This document shows, one piece after another, positions 31,911 to 40,599 of a stretch of DNA of 41,537 nt; position 1 is the first letter of the stretch, and each line of letters opens with the position of its first letter. Both the position numbers and the translations under genes were made by a program. The notes beneath the pieces are model-generated. The model did not search any database. It was given only the letters and a program-made list of their open reading frames with translations, and was not told where the DNA came from. Source of the DNA: an uncultured Selenomonadales bacterium (lineage in GTDB: Bacteria; Bacillota; Negativicutes; Selenomonadales; Selenomonadaceae); the NCBI GenBank assembly GCA_937901445.1, contig CALDHY010000002.1, positions 1 through 41,537 of the forward strand. Direction: 5' to 3'.

Positions 31911-32144
31911 ATGACGAACGAAGAAAAAATTTTATCAATGCTCGGCAAAATGCAAGCTGACATTGATACTTTAATTTCTAAAGTAGATTTTCAAAATGAA
32001 ACTTTACGGCAAGAAAAAAAATTGCGTCAAATGGCGGCGTTCAACAATTTTGTAAATTCCAAGACGGACGAAGAAGAACCTGAAGCAACGGCAGAATTTT
32101 TCAGAATTATGGACGCTGAAGAAGCAAGAAAGGCGGCGTTTTAA
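31911..32144 (+). CDS. Putative antitoxin partner of VapC
   Basis: A 77-residue, highly charged, helical protein (KMQADIDTLISKVDFQNETL, RQEKKLRQMAAFNNFV, EFFRIMDAEEARKAAF) in the usual antitoxin position: it immediately precedes a PIN toxin and its stop overlaps the toxin start (TAATG). I do not see a ribbon-helix-helix or AbrB DNA-binding motif; the N-terminal coiled coil may dimerise and the C-terminal helix may occupy the toxin. GGAGGTGAA precedes the ATG. It starts 14 bases after ribE, inside the rib operon. Confidence 0.7.
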   Translation: MTNEEKILSMLGKMQADIDTLISKVDFQNETLRQEKKLRQMAAFNNFVNSKTDEEEPEATAEFFRIMDAEEARKAAF

Positions 32145-32554
32145 TGAAGTATTTGCTCGATACAAATGTTATCAGCGATTTTATGCGCAATGATAAAAAT
32201 GTTGTCCAAAATATGAATAACGCCCTTGAAAACGGTGATTCAATTTACATTTGTTCGATTGTTTACTATGAAATTGTGCGCGGCTTAAAAGCGGCGGGTA
32301 AATTTAAACGCTTGAGAGAATTTAATATTTTTTATGAGAATTACGACAAACTTTACCTTGACAGAGACGATTATAAGACAATCGATAAAGCCATTGAAAT
32401 TTACATTCAACTTCACAAAGGTAAACAAATTGAAGATGACGATATTTTTATTGCCGCGACGGCGATTGTAAACGATTGTACTTTAGTAACGGCGAATATC
32501 AAACACTTTGAGCGCGTCGAAGGTTTAAAACTTATTAATTGGAGGGAGAGTTAA
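32144..32554 (+). CDS. vapC: PIN-domain toxin, VapC type
   Basis: PIN-domain ribonuclease of the VapBC class, which usually cleaves tRNA or rRNA until the antitoxin blocks it. The 136-residue protein has the acidic metal-binding set: Asp6 (YLLDTNVIS), Glu43 (YYEIVRG), Asp100 (DDDIFIAATA) and the C-terminal LVTANIKHFERVEGLKL. Length and order of motifs are typical. The ATG shares one base with the antitoxin stop. It belongs with the antitoxin as a cassette placed between ribE and alkD. Confidence 0.9.
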   Translation: MKYLLDTNVISDFMRNDKNVVQNMNNALENGDSIYICSIVYYEIVRGLKAAGKFKRLREFNIFYENYDKLYLDRDDYKTIDKAIEIYIQLHKGKQIEDDDIFIAATAIVNDCTLVTANIKHFERVEGLKLINWRES

Positions 32555-32561
32555 AATACAA

Positions 32562-33260
32562 ATGATAAACTTTGAAGATTTACACAAAAAATTATTGGCG
32601 TTGCAAGATACCGAATATAAATTTTTTCAACAACAAATGCTGCCGATGCTTGAAGAAGAAAGAATGATTGGTATAAAGACGGCAAAAATTGTCAAATTTA
32701 CAAAAAAATTTTTTAACGAAAAAAATACACCAGAGTTTTTAAATTCGTTGCCGCACAAATTTTTTGAAGAAGATTTAATTCACGTTCGGATGATTTCAAA
32801 CATTAAAGACTATGACGAATGCATTTGCGCAGTAAAAAAATTCTTGCCGTACCTTGATAATTGGGCTGTATGTGATTCATTGATACCGAAAGTTTTTGCA
32901 CAACACACGGATAAACTTCTTGAGGAAATAAAAATTTGGCTGAAGTCAGATTCAGTTTACATTGTACGTTTTGCAATTTTTATGCTGATGAAATTTTATC
33001 TGGGCAAAAATTTTAACAAAAAATATCTCCAATTAGTGGCGGAAGTTAAAACCAATGAATACTACGTTGAAATGATGGTGGCGTGGTTCTTTAATGATGC
33101 ATTGGTAAAACATTATGACGATGCAATTATTTTCTTGCAAAAAAAATTACTCTTGCCAAAAATTCACACCAAAACTATTCAAAAGGCTTTAGACGGTTGC
33201 CGCCTTTCAGATGGACAAAAAGAGTATTTAAAAACTTTGCGCAGGAGGTATGGGCAATGA
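32562..33260 (+). CDS. AlkD-like DNA alkylation repair / HEAT-repeat protein
   Basis: A 232-residue all-helical protein of the AlkC/AlkD glycosylase superfamily, which removes alkylated bases such as 3-methyladenine and 7-methylguanine. Family features are [10 protein letters not shown] (the Asn-Trp-x-x-x-Asp region that contacts the lesion), [30 protein letters not shown] and [16 protein letters not shown]. Start ATG at 32562, eight bases after vapC, with GGAGGGAG rather distant. The last four bases overlap ribBA (ATGA). Why a repair protein is coupled to riboflavin genes is unclear; it may have arrived with the toxin-antitoxin pair. Confidence 0.85.
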   Translation: MINFEDLHKKLLALQDTEYKFFQQQMLPMLEEERMIGIKTAKIVKFTKKFFNEKNTPEFLNSLPHKFFEEDLIHVRMISNIKDYDECICAVKKFLPYLDNWAVCDSLIPKVFAQHTDKLLEEIKIWLKSDSVYIVRFAIFMLMKFYLGKNFNKKYLQLVAEVKTNEYYVEMMVAWFFNDALVKHYDDAIIFLQKKLLLPKIHTKTIQKALDGCRLSDGQKEYLKTLRRRYGQ

Positions 33261-34465
33261 TTGAATTTGCAACGATTGAACAGGCAATTCAAGATATTAA
33301 AGCCGGAAAAATGATTGTCGTTATTGACGACGAAGACAGAGAAAACGAGGGCGATATAATTTGCGCGGCTGAAACTGTCACGCCCGAACAAATTAATTTT
33401 ATGGCAACTTACGCCAAAGGTTTAATCTGCACGCCTATTATTGGACAACGCCTTGACGAGTTGGAAATTGGGCAGATGGTTAATCGCAACACCGACAATC
33501 ACGAAACGGCTTTTACAGTTTCCATTGACGGCTGGGATACTGAAACAGGAATTTCAGCTTATGAACGTTGCCGCACGATTAAACTTTTGCTTGATAAAAA
33601 TTCTAAGGCATCAAGTTTTCGCCGTCCCGGTCACGTTTTCCCTTTGCGCAGTGTTGAAGGCGGCGTACTTCGTCGCGCAGGTCACACTGAAACTACAACT
33701 GATTTGGCGCGCCTTGCCGGTTTATATCCTGCCGGTTTATGCTGTGAAATTATGGACGACGACGGACACATGATGCGCACTGAAAAATTAAAACAATTCG
33801 CCGAAATTCACGGCTTGAATATCATAACTGTTCGCGCCTTGATTGAATATCGCCGCCGCAATGAAAAACTTGTTAAACTTATTGCAGACGCAGATTTTCC
33901 CAGCAAGTACGGTCATTTCAGATTAAAAGCCTATGAAAGTTCGATTGACGGCAAATGTCATTTGGCGATTGTCAAAGGCGAAGTTGCAGGCAAGGAAAAT
34001 GTTTTGGTACGTGTTCATTCGGAATGTTTGACGGGTGACGCGCTCGGCTCTTTGCGCTGTGATTGCGGCGACCAACTTCAAACTGCGCTGAAAAAAATTG
34101 AAAGTGAAGGTTGCGGCGTTGTACTTTATATGCGGCAGGAAGGGCGCGGTATCGGCTTAGCCAATAAAATTCGTGCGTACGTTTTGCAAGACGGCGGCAA
34201 AGATACTGTTGAAGCTAACGTACTTTTGGGCTTTAAACCGGATTTAAGAGATTATGGAATTGGCGCGCAGATTCTTTCAGATTTAGGTTTAACGTCCATT
34301 CGCCTTTTGACGAATAACCCTGCAAAACGCGCCGGGCTTGAAGGTTACGGCTTGAAAATTACTGAAAGAGTTCCAATAGTTATGCAACCTACAAAATTTG
34401 ACTCAAAATATTTGACTGTCAAAAAAGTTAAAATGGGGCACGTCTTCGAGGCGGATAAAAATTAA
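33257..34465 (+). CDS. ribBA: Bifunctional 3,4-dihydroxy-2-butanone 4-phosphate synthase / GTP cyclohydrolase II
   Basis: Provides both precursors of riboflavin. The N-terminal RibB domain (to about residue 205) shows [25 protein letters not shown], the loop ending FTVSIDG and [17 protein letters not shown]; the C-terminal RibA domain shows [20 protein letters not shown] with zinc cysteines, [10 protein letters not shown] and [11 protein letters not shown]. The 402 residues are full length and all catalytic motifs are intact. The ATG at 33257 follows AGGAGG and overlaps the alkD stop. Its stop codon TAA begins a short match to the heptad repeat. Transcription ends at the terminator at 34503-34529. 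ribD and ribH must be elsewhere. Confidence 0.97.
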   Translation: MIEFATIEQAIQDIKAGKMIVVIDDEDRENEGDIICAAETVTPEQINFMATYAKGLICTPIIGQRLDELEIGQMVNRNTDNHETAFTVSIDGWDTETGISAYERCRTIKLLLDKNSKASSFRRPGHVFPLRSVEGGVLRRAGHTETTTDLARLAGLYPAGLCCEIMDDDGHMMRTEKLKQFAEIHGLNIITVRALIEYRRRNEKLVKLIADADFPSKYGHFRLKAYESSIDGKCHLAIVKGEVAGKENVLVRVHSECLTGDALGSLRCDCGDQLQTALKKIESEGCGVVLYMRQEGRGIGLANKIRAYVLQDGGKDTVEANVLLGFKPDLRDYGIGAQILSDLGLTSIRLLTNNPAKRAGLEGYGLKITERVPIVMQPTKFDSKYLTVKKVKMGHVFEADKN

Positions 34466-34474
34466 GGGCTAGAA
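34463..34474 (+). repeat. Short heptad-repeat fragment containing the ribBA stop codon
   Basis: The ribBA stop is read as TAAGGGC TAG, and with two bases before it ATTAAGGGCTAG is identical to the core shared by the palindromes at 297-363 and 40520-40581. No matching inverted arm follows, so it would be a remnant or a half element. Confidence 0.5.
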
Positions 34475-34502
34475 ATTTTATTATAATTTTTTAATATTAT
34501 AC

Positions 34503-34529
34503 GCTCGGCTGAAAGGTCGGGCTTTTTTT
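34503..34529 (+). terminator. Terminator of the rib operon
   Basis: GCTCGGCT and GGTCGGGC pair (with G-U pairs) around a GAAA tetraloop, followed by seven T residues. Confidence 0.85.
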
Positions 34530-34560
34530 ATTAAGCTTTCATTAAAAATGGCGTCATTCC

Positions 34561-34588
34561 TTGACAACTTCAAAAGGCAGATTATAAT
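34561..34588 (+). promoter_or_regulatory. Promoter of the RTX protein gene
   Basis: TTGACA (34561-34566) and TATAAT (34583-34588), both exact consensus, 16-base spacer, 48 bases before the ATG. Confidence 0.8.
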
Positions 34589-34636
34589 TTTTGCATAAGT
34601 TACAGTGTTGTTTTTCAGTTGAGGGGGCGATTCTTT

Positions 34637-37600
34637 ATGGCAAGTCAAAATATTACTGTTTCGGATAATACAAGCAACCAAACTTTATATGGCAGCAGAC
34701 AAGCAGATACTTTTCAATATTCAAGCGGCGGCAGTAATGACGTTATAGTAAATTACAGCGGCGAGGATACAGTTCAGATTGTGAACGGCAAAGTTGACAG
34801 TTATGAATTTGACGGCGGCGATTTAATTTTTAATATCGGCTCCGGCTCATTACGTTTAAAAAATATGACGAATCACGCAATTACAGTAAAAGATTCAACC
34901 GGCACTTCAACAAAAATTTACAGCAACGGTTATTCACAACAACAAGTTATTCAAAATTTCGTCCAGTCAATGGCGAATACCGCGCTTAATTCTGCTTTAA
35001 AATTGGACGAGGCAATTAAAAATTCTTCGGGCTTTAATTCTTTGCAGGAAGTTATTGATAAAATGGTTGCCGACTGTCGAACGGTAAACGATGCTGAAAC
35101 TTTCCTGCGCGACTATTGCGGGATATTCACTGATAATAAAGATACGGGCGCAATTATCGGCTGGGATACGGGCGGCTTGACAATGAAAACGCACGACGAT
35201 TTAATGCCGGAAACTTCAGCCGCCGTTTATCCAAATTCTACAGTTATCAGCAGTCGCGGCTTAACTTTAACTTTGCCGGAAAAATCTTCACTTTCAGAAC
35301 AAGAACAACTTGTTATTCAAGGGCTCAACAGTTGGTGGCTGAAAAATTCTACCAAATTAATTGAAGAATCCTATGGTTTAAGTTTCAATGATAAGCCGGA
35401 TACAATTCCATTTTATTTTGAATATAAGCCGGGAGATTTTGGCTGGGCGTGGGGCGGACCTTCAGTTTCTATCAATATGGCGTATACTTCTTTTAAAGAA
35501 TCAGATAGAACCGGCGGCGGGCTTGACGGAGCATTATTGCACGAATTTACTCACGTTTTGCAATGCAATTTTGACGTTTGGTCGTATATGCCCAATTATA
35601 TGGTTGAAGGTATGGCAAATCTTACGGGCGGCAGTGATGAATATACCGAAATTGCGGGAAATGCTGACAGTCTCGCCGCGTATTTAAACGTTGACAATAA
35701 TTTTAGCGATGATGGAAATGTTTATACAGTCGGTTATCTTTTTTGGCGTTATCTTATGAAACAAGCCGCTGATTCTTATGACAGCTTGAGTTCCTATTCG
35801 TGGAAAAATAATTCAAATATAACCGGCACGGCAGCGGCTGAATTTTTGACAAGCAGTGGCGAAAATCAAACACTTTCCGGCGGCAACGGGGCTGATACTC
35901 TTACAATTTACGGCAAAAATTCTAAACTTTTTGGCGACGAAGGCAACGATTATATTTTAATTGGAGAAATTGCCGAAAATTTGACGGTGCAAGGCGGCGC
36001 AGGTAAAGATTCAATTTTCAATCAAGGTACAAAAATAAACATTGACGGCGGCGCAGGTAATGACTCTGTAGAAAATTTTGGCGCAAACGTAACAATCGAA
36101 GGCGGCGCAGATAACGATTCTATCACCAGTCAAAGTAACAATGTTGCAATTAGCGGCGGCGACGGCAACGATACTTTGCAAGTTCAAAAAACCTCGAATT
36201 ATAATTGGGACACTTCATCTTGGGAAGATACATTTTACAAAAAAGCCACAATCGACGGCGGCAGCGGCAATGATTATATTCAAAACGAAAATACCAACGC
36301 CACAATAAACGGCGGCGCGGGCAATGACAACGTTAAAAATTATGGCGATACGGTAAAAGTTGAAGGCGACGCCGGAGCCGACATAATCATTAACGGCGAA
36401 TTTTTTGCAAAGGGCGGCGTCAAAGTTTCATTAAGCGGCGGCGCGGGCGACGATACAATTACAAACAGCGGCTCCAATTCGGTAATTGACGGCGGCGCGG
36501 GCAATGATTTAATTCACAACGGCTATTACTATTACGAGCCGTGGGATGCTTACTATGATTCAAGTTATTATGGTGAACATGACGACAGCTTGAAAAGTTC
36601 AAACGTTACAATAACGGGCGGCACGGGCGATGATTCTATTTTTAATCGCGGCGAAAATGTCATTTACCTTTACAATATCGGCGACGGCAACGATACTGTT
36701 TACGGTTATTTGAGTTCAAACAAAATTCAAATTGCAACCGCAACTTACAGCACAACTTCAAACGGCAGCGATATTATCATAAACATTGGCAGCGGTTCAA
36801 TCAACCTTATTGACGCCAAAACTCAAACACTCAATATCGAAACTGTCAAGGGCGGCGGTACAGATACTATTCCTACTGATACATTGCCCGCCGGACTTTC
36901 AATTAAAAATTCGGTTTTAACCGCGTCAAGCAGTTTTACCGGCACTCAAATTAATCTGGCAGATTATCCGACTGCAACAAAAGTAAACGCCTCTGCTCTC
37001 AAAAACGCAGTTGAAATTGTTGGTACAGCGGCGGCTAATTCAATCAAGGGCGGCAAGGGCGCAGATACTATCAGCGGCGGCAGCGGTAACGATACAGTTT
37101 CACTCGGCGGCGGTAATGATGTTTATATTTACAGCGGCGGCAATGATTTAATTCAAGACTATAAATCGGGCGCAGATAAAATAAAACTTTCAAGCAGTTC
37201 TATTACAAGTGCATCGCTGAAAAGTTCAGACGTTGTTTTGACTACTTCAAACGGCACTTTGACTATCAAGAAAGGCAAGGGCAAAAATATTACCGTCATT
37301 GACTCAAGCGGCAATGAAACTACTCAAATTTATCCCGCCACTTCAAATGAAACTTTGCCCGTCGGAATTTCAATTAAAAATTCGATTTTAACCACGTCAA
37401 GCAAATTTACCGGAAATAAAATTGATTTGTCAGATTATCCTACAGCAACAAAAGTAAACGCCTCCGCACTCAAAAACGCAGTTGAAATTGTCGGAACAGC
37501 GGCGGCTAATTCAATCAAGGGCGGCAAGGGCGCAGATACTATTTCCGGCGGCAACGGCAACGATACACTTTACGGCGGCAAGGGTAATGATTTATTCGTT

Positions 37601-38416
37601 TACACGGGCGGCGATGATTTTATAGCAGATTATAAAACCGGTGAAGATAAAATTTCTGCAAATTATACAAGTTCGACTGTCACCGGCTCGAACGTAATTT
37701 TAACAACAAGTAGCGGCAGCCTTACAATCAAAGGCGCAAAAGATAAAGCGGTTACTTTCGTTGACGGCAGCGAAAAAATTTTCTATGCAGATACTTCCTA
37801 CTCGCCGCTTGCAACCGGTTTAAAGTATGATACAAAGAAAATTACTTTGACTGCATCCACAAAATTTACAGGCTCCAAAATTGAATTAAGCGAATATCTT
37901 TCAAGTGTAACAAAGGTAAACGCCTCCGCACTCAAAAACAGCGTTGAAATTGTTGGAACAACGGCGAATAATTCACTCAAGGGCGGCAAGGGCGCAGATA
38001 CTTTAAGCGGCGGCAGTGGTAACGATACATTAACCGGCGGCAAAGGCGCGGATTTATTCGTTTATTCCGGCGGCAACGATTTAATCACGGATTACACGGC
38101 TGAAGATGAAATTCAAATTAACGGCAAAATTTCCAAAACAACTTACAGCGGCAAAAATGTTGTCTTTACTGTTGGCAACGGCTCTTTGACTGTCAAAAAC
38201 GGCAAAGGCAAAAATATTTCTGTTACTGATTCAAGCGGCTCTCAAACTTATTCAAAAACTGCAGATTTGTTTGAAGACAATAATTTCATTGCTGACGAAA
38301 ATAATTTAGATTCCATCACTGAAAGTAAATTCGCCGTAACGCAAATTCAAACGCCTGATTATTCCGCACTCGAACAGAATAATCAAACCGTTTTAACTTT
38401 TGCCGAAAAAAAATAA
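34637..38416 (+). CDS. Large RTX (Ca2+-binding nonapeptide) protein with a gluzincin-like metallopeptidase motif
   Basis: A 1259-residue protein without an N-terminal signal peptide, as expected for type I secretion. Residues about 225-400 hold HEFTH (302-306) followed by MVEGMANL with Glu324, a zinc-peptidase pattern with the third ligand 18 residues on. From about residue 410 to 700 there are RTX nonapeptides (GGxGNDxIx types), and three tandem modules of about 155 residues follow, each with KVNASALKN, IVGT, GGKGADTxSGG and an xYxGGxDxIxDY segment. The C terminus (about 60 residues) may hold the secretion signal. GAGGGGG precedes the ATG at 34637. No hlyB/hlyD/tolC genes are adjacent. Substrate and target are unknown; adhesion or proteolysis at the cell surface is inferred. 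Confidence 0.88.
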   Translation: MASQNITVSDNTSNQTLYGSRQADTFQYSSGGSNDVIVNYSGEDTVQIVNGKVDSYEFDGGDLIFNIGSGSLRLKNMTNHAITVKDSTGTSTKIYSNGYSQQQVIQNFVQSMANTALNSALKLDEAIKNSSGFNSLQEVIDKMVADCRTVNDAETFLRDYCGIFTDNKDTGAIIGWDTGGLTMKTHDDLMPETSAAVYPNSTVISSRGLTLTLPEKSSLSEQEQLVIQGLNSWWLKNSTKLIEESYGLSFNDKPDTIPFYFEYKPGDFGWAWGGPSVSINMAYTSFKESDRTGGGLDGALLHEFTHVLQCNFDVWSYMPNYMVEGMANLTGGSDEYTEIAGNADSLAAYLNVDNNFSDDGNVYTVGYLFWRYLMKQAADSYDSLSSYSWKNNSNITGTAAAEFLTSSGENQTLSGGNGADTLTIYGKNSKLFGDEGNDYILIGEIAENLTVQGGAGKDSIFNQGTKINIDGGAGNDSVENFGANVTIEGGADNDSITSQSNNVAISGGDGNDTLQVQKTSNYNWDTSSWEDTFYKKATIDGGSGNDYIQNENTNATINGGAGNDNVKNYGDTVKVEGDAGADIIINGEFFAKGGVKVSLSGGAGDDTITNSGSNSVIDGGAGNDLIHNGYYYYEPWDAYYDSSYYGEHDDSLKSSNVTITGGTGDDSIFNRGENVIYLYNIGDGNDTVYGYLSSNKIQIATATYSTTSNGSDIIINIGSGSINLIDAKTQTLNIETVKGGGTDTIPTDTLPAGLSIKNSVLTASSSFTGTQINLADYPTATKVNASALKNAVEIVGTAAANSIKGGKGADTISGGSGNDTVSLGGGNDVYIYSGGNDLIQDYKSGADKIKLSSSSITSASLKSSDVVLTTSNGTLTIKKGKGKNITVIDSSGNETTQIYPATSNETLPVGISIKNSILTTSSKFTGNKIDLSDYPTATKVNASALKNAVEIVGTAAANSIKGGKGADTISGGNGNDTLYGGKGNDLFVYTGGDDFIADYKTGEDKISANYTSSTVTGSNVILTTSSGSLTIKGAKDKAVTFVDGSEKIFYADTSYSPLATGLKYDTKKITLTASTKFTGSKIELSEYLSSVTKVNASALKNSVEIVGTTANNSLKGGKGADTLSGGSGNDTLTGGKGADLFVYSGGNDLITDYTAEDEIQINGKISKTTYSGKNVVFTVGNGSLTVKNGKGKNISVTDSSGSQTYSKTADLFEDNNFIADENNLDSITESKFAVTQIQTPDYSALEQNNQTVLTFAEKK
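36893..38250 (+). repeat. Three tandem RTX modules within the protein gene
   Basis: Copies begin at about 36893, 37364 and 37817, giving periods of 471 and 453 bases. Copies 1 and 2 are the closest (identical over the KVNASALKNAVEIVGTAAAN segment), and copy 3 is more diverged. This is in-frame duplication and a likely site for copy-number change by recombination. Confidence 0.85.
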
Positions 38417-38445
38417 AATCTGCGCGAGGAACTCAAAAAAAATAA

Positions 38446-38470
38446 CCCGTCGAAAAGTCGGCGGGCTTTT
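38446..38470 (+). terminator. Terminator between the RTX gene and the amidase gene
   Basis: CCCGTCG pairs with CGGCGGG around a six-base loop, followed by C and five T residues. The A-rich 5' flank would give a T run on the minus strand too, so it probably serves both convergent genes. Confidence 0.8.
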
Positions 38471-38487
38471 TATTTTGGAAAAAAATT

Positions 38488-39240
38488 TTAAATATTATCG
38501 ACAGCCAAATTTCTGTCAGCCAAAAGATTCATAGTTTTGATAAATTCTTTGCCGGATTCAAGATCAAGCGATAAACGCAAATTTTGTTCGTTAATTCCCG
38601 TTTCACCGAGAATGACGCCGAGCGGATTTATAATTTCAGAACGCCCCAAACTGTTCACGAAAATTACAAAGAATTGATTTTCAATGGCGCGCGCCTTAGT
38701 CAAAATTTGACGCGGCACAAGGCGGAGTAAAGTCCATGAAGACGGCACAAATAAAAGTTCCGCGCCCTGCAGTGCAATTTTTCTGATAAATTCCGGAAAA
38801 CGTAAATCATAGCAAATTGACAAGCCACACTTTACGCCGTCCAGTTCAACCGTAACAACTTTATCGCCGGGCGTAAAAACTTTTTCTTCGCCCGCAAATG
38901 TAAATAAGTGCGCTTTATCGTACGTGGCGACAATTTCGCCCGCGCGGTTGCTGACAAGGCAGCGATTGTAAAATTTGCCGTCAACTTCAACTGCAACCGA
39001 GCCCGCCACAATGTTCATATTAAATTCTTTCGACAATTTGGTAATAAATTCGGTGGTACGTTCGGCGTTTTTGTCAGCGAAATTTTCAAGCGGCGTAGGA
39101 AAATATCCCGTGTTCCAAAGTTCCGGCAAAACTACAATATCTGTACTCTGCGCGTTTTTTATGAAAGTTTCAGCCGTTTCAAAGTTTTTGTCAACATCGC
39201 CTAAGTGCGATTTAAACTGCGCCATTGTAATTTTCAGCAT
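38488..39240 (-). CDS. Nitrilase-superfamily amidohydrolase (omega-amidase-like)
   Basis: A 250-residue cytosolic carbon-nitrogen hydrolase. The catalytic triad is in place: Glu40 (VVLPELWNTGY), Lys109 (TYDKAHLF) and Cys143 (LSICYDLRFPE). The later block ILTKARAIENQFFVIFVN is also typical. Size and motifs fit the omega-amidase/YafV branch, which hydrolyses alpha-ketoglutaramate or related amides, but the preceding helix SSWTLLRLVPRQ departs from the common PxxWP...HW pattern, so substrate is uncertain. AGGAGG precedes the ATG. It lies 18 bases after the GH3 gene and is co-transcribed with it. Confidence 0.9.
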   Translation of the reverse strand: MLKITMAQFKSHLGDVDKNFETAETFIKNAQSTDIVVLPELWNTGYFPTPLENFADKNAERTTEFITKLSKEFNMNIVAGSVAVEVDGKFYNRCLVSNRAGEIVATYDKAHLFTFAGEEKVFTPGDKVVTVELDGVKCGLSICYDLRFPEFIRKIALQGAELLFVPSSWTLLRLVPRQILTKARAIENQFFVIFVNSLGRSEIINPLGVILGETGINEQNLRLSLDLESGKEFIKTMNLLADRNLAVDNI

Positions 39241-39258
39241 AAAAATCCTCCTAAAAAT

Positions 39259-40452
39259 TTATTTGTCAATTAATTCTAATTTCATTGTTAAAATCCTGCG
39301 TACCGAATCATTAATTCTTTCTTCGGAAATTTCTCCGCTTTTAACCGCCTCAAAAATTCCTTCATAAATTTTTCTTTGCTTTTCGTATTCGTGGCAACTC
39401 AAAATAATATCCGCGCCGGATTTTACAGATTGAACGCCCAAAACTTTTTCGTCGTGATATTTTGAAATTGCGCCCATATCCAAATCATCAGTGATAATGA
39501 CGCCCTTAAAGCCGAGTTCATTTCTCAAAAGGTCCGTCATAATTGCGGGCGAAAGTGTAGCCGAATTTTCAGCGTCAAACGCCGTGTATTTAATGTGCGT
39601 AACCATTACCATAAATTTTGAATTGTCATTTTCAGTGATAATTTTTTTGAAGGGTACCAAATCGACTGTATCAAAAGTATTTCTGTCCGCCGTGATTGTC
39701 GAAATATCTTCGTGAGAATCAACCTGCCAAAGTCCAATACCGGGAAAATGTTTCAAGCAGTAAAAAAGCCCCGCCTTTTCATATCCTAACGCGGCATTTG
39801 CTACAAAATCAGCAACAGTATCGCCGTTATCGCCGAAAGAGCGAGTGTCAGGCGTTCCAACGTCAGCAACCGGCGCAAAATTTAAATTTATTCCAATGCT
39901 TTTTAATTCCTGCGCGATATTGTTTGCATAAGTGTAGGCAAGCGTAGAATCGCCGGTTTGTCCAATTTCTTTTTGTGAGGGCGGCGGCGTTAAATCGTGC
40001 GCCATTCTTGAAACGCGCCCGCCTTCTTCGTCAATCGCAATAAACAGGGGAATTTTTTTACCTGGCTGTAAACTTTCTGTAAGAGCTTTAACCTGCGCCT
40101 TATTTTCCATATTCCTGTCAAAAAGAATAATCCCGCCGAAATGATAATTGTTCAACATAAAATTAACATCGTCATTGGTAGTTGTGCCGTGAAAACCGCA
40201 AATCATCATTTGCCCAATTTTTTCTTCAAGCGTCATTTGATTTAAAATTTCGTCAACAGGATTGACTTCAACCACTTCAGGAACTTCAGAAAATTTTGGA
40301 GCAACGCCTGAATCTTGCCGAATTTTATCAACGTTTTTTTGAATTTCTTCAGCCTTCGAGTTATCGGAACTTGCTTGAGTTTCGCCGAGTGTACAGCCGC
40401 AAATTATCATTGCCGTCAACATTGTAAGCAAACTCAAAATTTTTATTTTCAA
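39259..40452 (-). CDS. GH3-family beta-N-acetylhexosaminidase lipoprotein (NagZ-like)
   Basis: Hydrolyses N-acetylglucosamine from muropeptides during cell-wall recycling in its family. The protein has a lipoprotein signal peptide (lipobox IICGC, lipidated Cys20), a linker of about 45 residues, then the GH3 barrel with MTLEEKIGQMM, IDEEGGRVSRM, NLNFAPVADVGT, KHFPGIG followed by DSH (the catalytic acid/base dyad loop of NagZ enzymes) and the nucleophile in ITDDLDMGAI. KHFPGIG has Ile where KHFPGHG is common. The protein is anchored, unlike the cytosolic NagZ of E. coli. TTG start behind GGAAGGTG. Forms an operon with the amidase. Confidence 0.9.
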   Translation of the reverse strand: MKIKILSLLTMLTAMIICGCTLGETQASSDNSKAEEIQKNVDKIRQDSGVAPKFSEVPEVVEVNPVDEILNQMTLEEKIGQMMICGFHGTTTNDDVNFMLNNYHFGGIILFDRNMENKAQVKALTESLQPGKKIPLFIAIDEEGGRVSRMAHDLTPPPSQKEIGQTGDSTLAYTYANNIAQELKSIGINLNFAPVADVGTPDTRSFGDNGDTVADFVANAALGYEKAGLFYCLKHFPGIGLWQVDSHEDISTITADRNTFDTVDLVPFKKIITENDNSKFMVMVTHIKYTAFDAENSATLSPAIMTDLLRNELGFKGVIITDDLDMGAISKYHDEKVLGVQSVKSGADIILSCHEYEKQRKIYEGIFEAVKSGEISEERINDSVRRILTMKLELIDK

Positions 40453-40483
40453 TCAAAACACCTTCCATTATAAATTTCGAGTT

Positions 40484-40516
40484 ATTATAGCAGAAAAATT
40501 TTTGTAGTGCTATAAT
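40484..40516. promoter_or_regulatory. Mirror-image divergent promoters for the GH3 operon and ribF
   Basis: ATTATAGCA (40484-40492) and TGCTATAAT (40508-40516) are a perfect 9-base inverted repeat. Each arm is an extended -10 element (TGCTATAAT) pointing outwards: leftward for the GH3 gene, rightward for ribF. With normal spacing, each promoter's -35 region would lie on the other's -10 box, so the two promoters should exclude one another. Confidence 0.65.
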
Positions 40517-40519
40517 TTT

Positions 40520-40581
40520 TAAGGATTAGGGATTAAGGGCTAGGGGCTAGGGAAATAAAATAATCCTTAGTCCTTAAAAAC
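40520..40581. repeat. Heptad palindrome in the ribF 5' leader
   Basis: Five 7-base units of the form TARGGRN (TAAGGAT, TAGGGAT, TAAGGGC, TAGGGGC, TAGGGAA), a short AT-rich centre, then TAATCCT, TAGTCCT and TAAAAAC. Positions 40531-40552 are identical to the reverse complement of 335-356. It lies between the predicted ribF promoter and its ribosome binding site, so it would be the transcribed leader. Confidence 0.75.
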
Positions 40582-40599
40582 AGCCAAAGGAAGTTTTTT

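Noticed and set aside
32562..33260. AlkD-like gene as a third component of the toxin-antitoxin system
   Set aside because: It matches the AlkD repair family and the antitoxin-toxin pair is complete without it; only proximity links them.
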